Assembly (NCBI GenBank): GCA_027577595.1
Contig: JANBRJ010000006.1
Location: forward strand, 248,001 to 312,000
Source of the DNA: Coemansia sp. RSA 487
Taxonomy: Eukaryota > Kickxellomycota > Kickxellomycetes > Kickxellales > Kickxellaceae
DNA length: 64,000 nt
Reading direction: 5' to 3'
The translations under genes and the position numbers were made by a program. The notes beneath the pieces are model-generated. The model did no database searches, was not told the DNA's origin, and worked only from the letters and a program-made list of their open reading frames with translations. Shown piece by piece: positions 55,298-64,000 of the stretch; the stretch's first letter is position 1, and every line of letters starts with the position of its first letter.

Positions 55298-57256
55298 ATG
55301 TCCGCAAAAAAGGTGACCGCCGAAACCCGACCCCAGTCGCAGTTCTTTTCTGCTCCAAAGTCTGCTGCGCGTCGGTTGCAATTAGGCTCTGGAAGGCCGA
55401 TGCCTGGCAGGAGCACGGATGACGCTGGTGGCGTAGGCATCCGTGACGTGCTCCGCAGCAAGCTTGTGGAGCGAATAAAGGCGCGCGAGGAGGCCAGAGC
55501 CAGGGGCGACGACGAGTGGGATTCTGCACAGTTTGTGCAGCTGGACCGTGAAACCAGCGACCACGTAAAGTCGCTGATCCAACAGAGCGACGCAATCAGG
55601 CGCGTGCGCAAGGAGCGCATATTTGAGGACGAGGTGACTGAGGAGGAGCAGTCGATCATCCAGCAGCGCGTGGCACTGCAACAGAGGCAGTTTGCGGAGT
55701 TTGAGCGGCGCGAGTTTGCGCACAAGTCACGCCGCATCCGGAACATGTACGGCTATCTTGACGACGAGGAGATGCGCGAGGCGCTGGTGGAAGCGCGGAA
55801 CGACGTGGAAGAGGCTATCTACCAGTTTTCGACGCCTGGGTACCTTATGAAGCTGCGCAAGGCCATTGCGTTGCGGCATATGCCGCTAGCAGAGGCGCCG
55901 CAGATGACGGACGTGCAGCGGGTAAAGTACGAGGAGATGCTGAGGAAGCGCAACAGGGTGCAGAAAAAAACAACAACCAGTGACGCACGTGACAAGTACC
56001 GCACAGTCGGACGGCTGCCGCTAGACGAGGCGCTGGCGCAGCTGCAGCGTGCTGCGACGGCGAAAAGCGGGGGCGGCGGGATTGACCTGAGCAGAGCAAT
56101 GAAGGGGTGGTCGGAGGCGCGCATAAAGGCGTTCAAGGCGATCAAGACCAAGCCCAACACATACTACTATCGCTTTAACGCGCCAGGCGAGGAGCAGCGC
56201 ACGGGGCAGTGGACGCAAGAGGAGCAGAAGCTGTTTCATGCGCGCCTGGGCGAGATCGGCGCCAACGGCCAGTGGGGCATCTTCAGCATGGTCATTCCCG
56301 GCCGTGTTGGCTACCAGTGCTCCAACTACTACCGCTACCTGGTCGAGAACAGACTGATTAACGATCCGAACTATGTGCTTGACGAGAACGGCAAGGCGCA
56401 CTACTTGTTTACCACAAAGAAGAAGAACCCCGACGGCTCAGCCATGCGCGTCTTCCGCAAGCACAAGAAACCACACGTACGCATGTCTCGCGAAAAATAC
56501 GGATACAGCGATTCTGACTCTGACGATGCTGTCGAGTCGGCGGGCGCGTCCGGCGGCCCGCCTTCTGAATCAGCGGCTGCTACCATTGAGGCCGCCGCTG
56601 CCGCAGTGGCGTCGGCTGAGCCTGCGGATAATAATGCTGCTGCAAAGCATTCACAGGACACGGGCACACAGTCCACCCGCAAGACGGCACGCGTGGCGGG
56701 CACTGCAGTAGCAGGCCGCCGCAAACGCAAGCGCCGTGGCAGAAACGACGCCAACTCGTCCGATGAGGACGTCATCCGAGCCAACGAGGTTGAGCTCAGC
56801 GATGACGGTGCCAGAACCAGCGACGGTGAGTACCAGGGATTGGCGACCTCCAAGCGCGCCCGCGGCAGAGGGGCACGGAGCAACAACCTGAGCGTCGACA
56901 GTGGCAACAGCAGTACGGCCGAACCTCCGACACGAGGTACGGATACTGGGGCCGCTAGTAGCGGCGAGGAGTCGGCGTTGGAAAGTGACACCTGCTGCAC
57001 CACTACTGTCGACCCTGAAAATCCGCTACCGGAGCTGATCGATCCAATCACACTGGAGCCGGTGGCGAAGCCGGCAATATCGCCGTACGGGCACGTGATG
57101 GATTACAACAGCTGGGTTCGCTGTCTTATGTTTCCGCCTGAGGGCAGCCAGCGCAACGTCTGCCCGCTGACCAAGAAGCCGCTGTCGAAGCGAGACCTTG
57201 TGGTGCTCACTTACGACAACATCGAGCAGTACCGAGGCAAGATTGTCAACCTGTAG
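55298..57256 (+). CDS. Myb/SANT protein with C-terminal U-box-like domain
   Basis: The protein has 652 residues from ATG 55298 (MSAKKVTAET); the in-frame TTG three codons earlier is not used. Residues about 40-280 are Arg/Glu-rich and helical (KLVERIKAREEARARG, QRQFAEFERREFAHKSRR). A SANT/Myb domain sits at about 305-350 (QWTQEEQKLFHARLGEIG, WGIFSMVIPGRVGYQCSNYY). A Ser/Ala-rich disordered part follows with basic patches. The end, about 570-652, looks like a U-box or related zinc-free RING fold (PELIDPITLEPVAKPAISPY, NVCPLTKKPLSKRDLVVLTY). Myb plus U-box suggests a chromatin-bound ubiquitin ligase. That role is inference; related proteins occur in other fungi. Confidence 0.8.
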   Translation: MSAKKVTAETRPQSQFFSAPKSAARRLQLGSGRPMPGRSTDDAGGVGIRDVLRSKLVERIKAREEARARGDDEWDSAQFVQLDRETSDHVKSLIQQSDAIRRVRKERIFEDEVTEEEQSIIQQRVALQQRQFAEFERREFAHKSRRIRNMYGYLDDEEMREALVEARNDVEEAIYQFSTPGYLMKLRKAIALRHMPLAEAPQMTDVQRVKYEEMLRKRNRVQKKTTTSDARDKYRTVGRLPLDEALAQLQRAATAKSGGGGIDLSRAMKGWSEARIKAFKAIKTKPNTYYYRFNAPGEEQRTGQWTQEEQKLFHARLGEIGANGQWGIFSMVIPGRVGYQCSNYYRYLVENRLINDPNYVLDENGKAHYLFTTKKKNPDGSAMRVFRKHKKPHVRMSREKYGYSDSDSDDAVESAGASGGPPSESAAATIEAAAAAVASAEPADNNAAAKHSQDTGTQSTRKTARVAGTAVAGRRKRKRRGRNDANSSDEDVIRANEVELSDDGARTSDGEYQGLATSKRARGRGARSNNLSVDSGNSSTAEPPTRGTDTGAASSGEESALESDTCCTTTVDPENPLPELIDPITLEPVAKPAISPYGHVMDYNSWVRCLMFPPEGSQRNVCPLTKKPLSKRDLVVLTYDNIEQYRGKIVNL

Positions 57257-60200
57257 CAAGGGGGTGCCAGGCAGAGTTTATCTTCGTTGTAGTGCTTTTT
57301 TTAATGCCATCCACTGGCGCTGAATGTAACATGTTACTTTGCGAGGTACGCATTTCCCAAACTCATCCCTGGATATTTTCCTGCCTGGCAGGATGCAGCG
57401 TTGCATATGGTCTGTTTATGGAGAGTTGGATGGATCCCTTTTCGAAAGAATGCTGGACTGAAGCATAAAGCGCACCAGTCTATTGAAACTCCGCTGGAAG
57501 CTCTCCCTCCATCCGTCTCTTTCTCCAGCCGGTCTTGATTGGCATGCAATCCGTCCTACAACCCAGATAATCCAGAGCCCCAAGGACCACCACTCACGTA
57601 GGCTGGCCCAGAGGCGATTCCCCTTTGCAGGCAAAAGAGATCTGCGCTGTGCGAGAGCGGGAAATGAGCGGCACGAATGATTGGGCAGGAGGTATATCGG
57701 TATCTGCATACATCGCAAGGCCTCAAGCATTCCTCAACCCCGCGCCGCGCCTGTGCGCCGGCGGTTGTGCACAAGCTGCCACCAGTAGCCATTGCGGAAA
57801 TCCCAGCAAACAGAGCACAACAACAGATGTGCTGCACAAAAGAGCTGTTGTGCCTTCTGGTGTTGCTTGCTTGCTGTTTTCTCTTTTTTTCCTCGTACCT
57901 TTTTGCTTTGCATATCTGGCTCTATATGTTGATTGTTTACCTTGTCTGTGTATTATAAAAGTCGTCTGTGCCCTCCCGCCTAACGAACCCGCCCGCTCCT
58001 CTTGCTTGGACCGCATGCTCCTTCCCTCCAAACCACCGCACGCTTGGAGCCCAGATACGTCGCATGAGACAGGATTGAAGAGTAAAACGAAAGGTATGTT
58101 TCTTTTATCGTCGTGCGCTGGCACCAGCGCCTGCTGCGCTGCATGTTCCAGAAGGACAATGAAGCCAAGGAGCCCGACACGCTGCCAAGACCGGACAACC
58201 AACCTAGCTCCATCCCCTTTTCTGACACTACTGCGTGGCCTGCCTGCCGAAAGAGGAGGTTTGGCGCTCGATAATGCGCTTGTTTGGACACACCCCCATG
58301 TTTGCAACAGGATTGCAAGCCTCCTTTCTTTTGCAGACATCGCCGTTCTACGCAGAGCATCTCCAGCTTCTGGCCAGCCCATTGTTGTTAGCCAGCCTGC
58401 CTATATGCACAGAAGGAGGGACCGACTGTATGTTTACAGAAAAGCCTCTTTTCCCAGCGGTATGTGCGCTTTATCTCTTGCTGGCCAAAAAATACAGCCC
58501 TGCCTTAACTAAAGACAGTGCTTGCCTGAACCAGACCCGTCGTCTGCCAGCTCTACACCACTCCCTCTTCCCTTTTTGCTACACATCCGTTTTTTTGTCA
58601 TTTGGGCTCCAACTCCTCTTACTCTTCAAAACTATCTTTCCTCGCCAGCAGCGTGCTTTGCTTGCCTTCGTCCTCTCCTCTCTCCTTCCCCGCCAATCCC
58701 TGCACGAAGGGATATTATTAACACGCCCGCGCTTCGCAACCCTCCCATTGGTCCGTCCACAAACTCCACTCCCTTTCCTACTTTTGGATATCGGTGCTCA
58801 GCAAACCCACCCACCCCTCCCCACTCACACCCTGCTTCTTGTTTACCTGCACTGCCGTGTTTACTGCTACTAGCACACCACAGGCGGGCCTTGTTGCTAA
58901 CTCTACACTCAGACATTCAAGGTACGGCGACATCCAAAAAAACTTTGCGTATACACATCTCTCCCCATTCTTTGGACCATATCCAAATCACAGATTTCCA
59001 ACTTCTGCTTCTCAGATATGCATATTTGTAACTGGTCCAGTGCCTACAGTGGCTGGGGCTGGCCTTCAAATGGCTGAATCTGCTGCTGGACTGCCAGTAT
59101 GTGTGCTACCTGCTATCTATAGAACATGGCCTCACATGGGATATACCTTGTCTGTATTGCTTTTTTTTATAACGCCTTGATGCTATTATATTGGTACACT
59201 AGCTTACGTTAAGCCGCAAACCTTGGACAGTGTAGCGTGTGTGGCACTCCTGTTCGTCATACCCCTTCTCTCCTCTCTATGCCAAGTGGCGTCTTGTTGA
59301 TGCTGTGTTTTTTATTCTTGAAGCCCTTTGTTTTGGTACATAGTGGCGTCTAGTTTTCTGCTCTGCACAAAAAAGAAGCCAACAACGGAGCGAAACAAAT
59401 GGCTCTTGCGTATAATGGACGGGAGTTCCACGATGCTACCGCTTCCCCCTACTCTTGCAACATTCAACAATGATTGCAAAGTATTTGCCGATATTTCTAG
59501 AGTTTGTACTAACCACTGCCCCACCATTTTTTACTGCCACGCTGGTGCTTGTTTATACATATCACCATTAGACATTTAACGTATCCATTACACGACGCTA
59601 CGCCCAAACACAGAGTCTATTATTACTTTAAACACCCCTAAACAAACCGTTCACGCATTCATTTTCATTCCTTTATTTCAGCTGATATTCTTTTTACTTT
59701 TGGTAACCCATCCTGCATAACGTGGACGTGCGTACGGATACTGGCACGATTTTTCATTTTCGATTTGGCCTACAATCAGGTAAGCAGACCAGCCACGCAG
59801 GAAGTATTATTACCCTGTGCGTGCTGCAAACAAGCACAGGACATTCCACGTTGCGAGATATATTTGCCCATCGTGCTCATGGGTTGGTTGAGCCTGAGTG
59901 TCTGCTGGGGCGTATTGTCTACACGATTCCCAACTGAAGGAATAGAGAAGGGTAGCGGCAGAAGCAGCAGCAGCTGTCAGCAAACAACACATGTATCAAT
60001 ATGCACTGTGCTTACGTATATATGTGTATATCATCAGCTGCTTGCTGGATGTATAGAAAGCCACAAGCACTTGTCAACATAGCTACGTTTCTCTGCCTTC
60101 ATTTAAAAAACTCTTTTCCCGCACAAAGCACAGCCAACCAGCAGACTACGCAGCATCTTGCCGACTCTGTTTGCCCGTTTTCTACCACGGAATGCATATT

Positions 60201-62418
60201 TCTTTGGACATCGTGTTTGCTTTGCCAAACATGGTTTTACAGTGAGGAGGGCAAATGTTTAACAACTCTGTAGTTTTCTTGTTTGTGTGCCCGCTATTCA
60301 CAACTGCGGATGCAGTCAACGGGGGCCCCTCCTTCCCCTGTCAGTGATACTTTGCTGCTCCTATAAACAACCGTTGTTGCTTTTGTAAAAAAAAATATAC
60401 GCATTCTGCAAGCCTCTCGTGGCAAATGGGCCCCTCTTTCCCCTTCCTCTGTCTCCTGGGCCAGAATAATGTTCGCCTTTCTGTCAAATGTCCTTTCCCG
60501 TGGATACGATGTGTGTAAGAGGTGATTGCGATAGTTTAGTTTTGTGCGAGAGAAGAGAACTAGGGTTGCTCCCCATTTCTTTCTCAAATCAAACATTAGT
60601 CTGCTCTATTTGGGTTGCTGGATTTCCTTTGCCGTGTTGTACTGGGAATGTAGAAGGCGAGATAGCCAAAGTTGTGTTGTCTCAGGAAAGCTGCCAATCT
60701 GCATCACATGAGCAAAAATACTTTGTCGCTATTCCTAGTGACAGACGACCCCTTTCTTCGCAAGTGATCGTTTGGGATGGTCAGCCAAAAAGAAGTCAAG
60801 GGAACCTTTGTTTGCAAAGTCTTTTTTATTTTGTTTGCGCCCTTGTTGCTTTCTATTCTCATTTTTTATTTTGGAAGCATTGGCAGTTGTATCATTTACA
60901 AGCTGCGTCGACTCTACTAATCGAGCCTTTCTGTAACATATGTGCTATATAAGCAGAAATAGGGGCCTAGAGCATCGGATTACCGTCTTTTTATATTTCC
61001 GAGAGTAGTAGTATTGCTCATACAAGTAAGCTCGCAAGAAAGCACGGCTGCCTTTCCACAGACTAAACAAAGTGAGATTAGGTAAGCTATGCACGCAAGG
61101 CCATTTCAGTTGATCCAGAATAGCTAGCTCTTGCTGGTGGATAAATTAGAGGCGGCGCGCCGGCGGGCAGCGGCGTTATCAGGGCCAGCAGCATCAATGC
61201 AATATAGCTGTTTATTCTGAATTGTGCTTTTATCTGCCATCCTACTGGAGAAGCAAGAGGTCCACCACACCACCCCCATTTCTTCCAGAATAATAAGATG
61301 AAGGGTCTGGCGGAGCGAGCGAGCTGTGCTGAGTCCGCGGATGCTTGCTGCAACTGCAGCATGTGTTTGCTGCCTTTTCTTCCTATGCTTCGAGGATGCA
61401 AGGCGTGCTGCAAGCGAGGGCACAGGAACGCAGGCCTGAGTGCTGCTTCCCTCGCCCCCTCCTCTTCTCTAGCATATCCGATCGCGTTCTATGTGCGGGA
61501 CGAGGCTTGATTTAGCAGCCATTGCTAAGCTGTGTGGCCAGAGAAGAGAGTGAGCATGCGACACCAGGCCCACTCCACCTGTGTTTGTGCCATGACGCTC
61601 ACCTTTTTATTTAGTCAACAGTTGCCTTTTTAGGATGGGGCAAATGCAGTGCTTCCGCTCTACAGGCGGCCAAGCCAGAGGGAATTCTAATTGACCAGAT
61701 GCGTCTTTATTCTTCTCTTGTTCCGTCTCTTCCCCACCCCTCGACTGTATTATACCAACTCTGCAGTGCTATTTTCTCCATCACCATCATCATCACCACC
61801 ATCTATTCCTTGTGCAAACCGCGCAGCTTTGCTCTTGCAACAACGCCTGCTTGACATTCAGGCATTGTTGCGCGCCGTTAATTTGACTTGCGTTTGCTTA
61901 CCACTACATACTCAGCACAGTACTTGTATGTGCAGAGCGGCGTCTGGATTCAGGTAACACACGCAGTTCCTGCTGACTCTACTTTTATTTACTGCTTCCA
62001 GAAGCAGGGGTGTGCCACACATCTCACCTCTCCCCTTTACTCCTGCTCCACCCGCACAGCCGTTAGCAAACATAGAGTGCACCACCCTTTTTTGGCCTCT
62101 GCCACCCATCCTCTCGGGTAGTAACTTCACTGCGGTAATCTTTTTACTACCTCTTTTTATCCATGCATTGAGCTGTGTGGCCTCAAGCCTGCACAAGACA
62201 ACATAGCATCATCGGCCGATGTAGTCTCTGTTCATGAATTTTGGACCGCGGCCACCGCGTCTATCCTATATACATAACCATGGCCAGGGCCATGTATGTT
62301 GCCCCCATCTTCTGAATGCACATTGTCTGTTTTTTCCTTGTTTGGTTCTGCAAAGATAGATTTTCATATCTCCACACGCACATATACTAACTATATTTTT
62401 CTTCACCCTGCAACAACA
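57257..62418. other. 5.2 kb gene-free region upstream of homeobox gene
   Basis: This is the largest stretch without a convincing gene. It is pyrimidine-rich on the + strand (long CT tracts near 58550-58900 and 61715-61800) and has TATA-like boxes at 57954 (TATAAAA) and 60946 (TATATAAG). Several frames of 200-295 codons exist on both strands near 57.6-58.9 kb, but their Cys/Ser/Leu/Pro-rich content and lack of ATG starts or family motifs argue against coding. It may be an extended regulatory or leader region of the homeobox gene, perhaps with 5' exons. Confidence 0.5.
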
Positions 62419-64000
62419 ATGTTTATTGTGTCGTCTTTTCTTGCAGATGACCAGTCTAGTCCGCTCCCAGTTATAGATAATAGTGCGTTTTTTATGCTAT
62501 CGCCAGGTACAAAGTCGTCAGCTATTGTCGATCCAACAATGAACTTCAACGCAGTCATGCCCACAAACACCACAACGCCAGCAAACATATCCGCTATATC
62601 TGCCGCAGGCATGGCCCAGCCTGCGAGCTCCACTGACCCAGACAATGCCACCGGCAACGCTAGCCAGAACGCCACCAGCAAAACTCTGGCAACGCCTGCA
62701 GCCTCGGACACATCCTCCGCAGCAACAGTGACAAAGGAGCCTTCGTCTGCGCAAAATTCCAAATCCAGCAGCAAGCCAGGGCATCGCAAGCGAGCACGTG
62801 CAACTTCAGAGCAAGTCACCGTGCTGGAGTCTGTATTTATGGTTAATCGCTCGCCTGCAAGTCGTGTTCGGGAAGACCTTGCTGCGCGTTTAGGAATGGC
62901 TCCTAGGCAGGTACAGGTGTGGTTCCAGAACCGGCGTGCCAAAGAGAAAACCCAGCAGCGCAACCCCCGCACACTACAACACCATCCATCCATGCTCCTC
63001 GATCAGCTGACGTATGCTAACGGACCGCAGGACTTTTATTCCATGGCAATGGCATCATCATTCATGCCTTCTGTCGGTGCTGATCCAGGATCTGCTGCTG
63101 GCGCTGGCCCTGGTGGATTCCCGACCAACCCTGCTGCATTGGGTTTCCATTCAACCAATAGCGGTCCCATTGTCAGCTCCTCAGCTATGCAGCAGCCGGG
63201 CGCTCTAGTGGATGGCCAGGCACCCTTTTCTGCAGCCACTGCCGCCGGTCCAGCGTCCAACCCATGGCTAGGCTGGAATTTTGACGCGATGCGTCAGGGA
63301 CACCCTCCATCAGAGCTGAGCCAATACATGCCTGCTACTGTCAGCCAGGGACTGCTCCCACAGAACACACTACCGCAACACGCAAGCACCAACGTCCATG
63401 CGGCCAATGGAAGTGCCATGTACGGCGGCCTTGCTCATCCTTCGGGCGACGTGTTACAAGCGCCTGGCCTAAGGAGTGCGCCAGAGCCCATGCACATTGA
63501 CTACAGCGCTACCGTTTCTGCTTCTGCTACTTCTTTAACGTCGCTGCACGCCGCTAATATCGCCGATAGTAGGCGCGAGTCGGAGGCTTCTGGAATTACT
63601 GCTGTTGCGTCGCCAGGCGGACCAGGATCTGCAGCGATAGTGCCTGGATCTACTGCCACCACCACTTCAAGCACCGCCTCACAAGCAGCAACACCTATAG
63701 CAGGCTCGGCAGCAGCAGTCAAGGGCTCGATGCTGATTGACCAGGATGGCTGGAGCAAGTCGCAGAGCACGCACGATGTGGAGCACACTTCGTCAGCGCC
63801 ATCAGTACAACTTGGGCCGTCGGCGGCGGCTCTTCTCAGATCTACAGCCAAGACATCTGATGGAAACAGCAGTATCCCTGTACATGATGGCCACGCTCTG
63901 GGTGCTATGTGTTCGTCTGACGCACCAGTGTCTGCTTCCATCAATGGCACTCTCGGCACCCGATGCGACGCGACTGGTCGGCGCCCCGCACCACTCACCC
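62419..64000 (+). CDS. Homeobox transcription factor (cut by window end)
   Basis: The frame is open from after a stop at 62275 to the last base, so the C-terminus is missing. The 527 codons seen encode a homeodomain at residues about 122-181 (HRKRARATSEQVTVLESVF, RQVQVWFQNRRAKEK) with Gln at the DNA-contact position 50 and no TALE insertion. It is flanked by Ala/Ser/Thr/Gly/Pro-rich disordered regions. It should be a nuclear sequence-specific DNA binder. The start is uncertain. ATG 62419 has a good AACAACA context and ATG 62296 is also in frame. A strong acceptor (TCTTTTCTTGCAG, ending at 62446) may instead begin an exon here. Confidence 0.8.
   Translation, partial: MFIVSSFLADDQSSPLPVIDNSAFFMLSPGTKSSAIVDPTMNFNAVMPTNTTTPANISAISAAGMAQPASSTDPDNATGNASQNATSKTLATPAASDTSSAATVTKEPSSAQNSKSSSKPGHRKRARATSEQVTVLESVFMVNRSPASRVREDLAARLGMAPRQVQVWFQNRRAKEKTQQRNPRTLQHHPSMLLDQLTYANGPQDFYSMAMASSFMPSVGADPGSAAGAGPGGFPTNPAALGFHSTNSGPIVSSSAMQQPGALVDGQAPFSAATAAGPASNPWLGWNFDAMRQGHPPSELSQYMPATVSQGLLPQNTLPQHASTNVHAANGSAMYGGLAHPSGDVLQAPGLRSAPEPMHIDYSATVSASATSLTSLHAANIADSRRESEASGITAVASPGGPGSAAIVPGSTATTTSSTASQAATPIAGSAAAVKGSMLIDQDGWSKSQSTHDVEHTSSAPSVQLGPSAAALLRSTAKTSDGNSSIPVHDGHALGAMCSSDAPVSASINGTLGTRCDATGRRPAPLT

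Noticed and set aside
57625-58512. 295-codon open frame
   Set aside because: It starts at a non-ATG codon, overlaps equally long frames on both strands, and has Cys/Ser/Pro-rich content without any motif.
58235-58873. 212-codon open frame
   Set aside because: It is a translation of a pyrimidine-rich tract (Leu/Ser/Pro-rich) with no domain.

Overview
The window is nuclear DNA of a fungus. The evidence is a CHO2-type phosphatidylethanolamine methyltransferase, a Tsc13-type enoyl reductase, a Los1/exportin-T, a Cdc4-type myosin light chain, a BIM1/X325-type copper protein with a predicted GPI tail, and compact genes with few introns and GTAAG-type donors. The mix (TopBP1-like five-BRCT protein, several RING-H2 membrane ligases, little synteny with yeasts that I recognise) suggests an early-diverging lineage, perhaps Zoopagomycota/Kickxellomycotina. 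That placement is inference only. I found no tRNA, rRNA, CRISPR, retroelement or virus-like element.

Layout. 0-10 kb: ELL elongation factor (+), SLC35C2-type transporter (+), a decayed inverted-repeat DNA transposon, TAF6 (-), SV2-like MFS transporter (-), then a GC-rich foldable island that may be a non-coding RNA. 10-17 kb: three consecutive RING-H2 ubiquitin-ligase genes, all +, all with membrane segments; the first needs a splice I inferred to gain its transmembrane exon. 17-27 kb: mitochondrial carrier (-), ankyrin/polyQ protein (+), CBM21/PP1-targeting subunit (+), ribosomal protein eL31 (-). 27-33.5 kb: two related membrane-anchored proteins of the purple-acid-phosphatase type, one only the N-terminal domain, an orphan gene, a Cdc4-like light chain (two exons), and the BIM1-like protein. 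33.7-44.4 kb: CHO2 (three exons), a low-complexity orphan (two exons), LOS1 (two exons), TSC13 (two exons), all -. 44.7-57.3 kb: ribosomal protein eS17 with an ATG-only first exon, a Dpb11/TopBP1 homologue (two exons), an F-box/EF-hand protein, a divergent pair of HMG-box genes, and a Myb/SANT plus U-box-like protein. 57.3-62.4 kb holds no convincing gene and leads into a homeobox gene that runs off the right edge.

Functionally the window is mostly housekeeping (transcription, translation, lipid synthesis, tRNA export, replication checkpoint) with a cluster of membrane RING ligases. CHO2 and TSC13 are both ER lipid enzymes. No gene order here implies a co-regulated pathway. Starts given here are ATG codons; multi-exon coordinates span the introns, and the exon limits are in the evidence. 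The most interesting leads are the structured island near 10 kb, the all-transition divergence of two inverted repeats, the RING cluster with a possible intronic promoter, the TopBP1-like BRCT layout and the unusual domain fusions.
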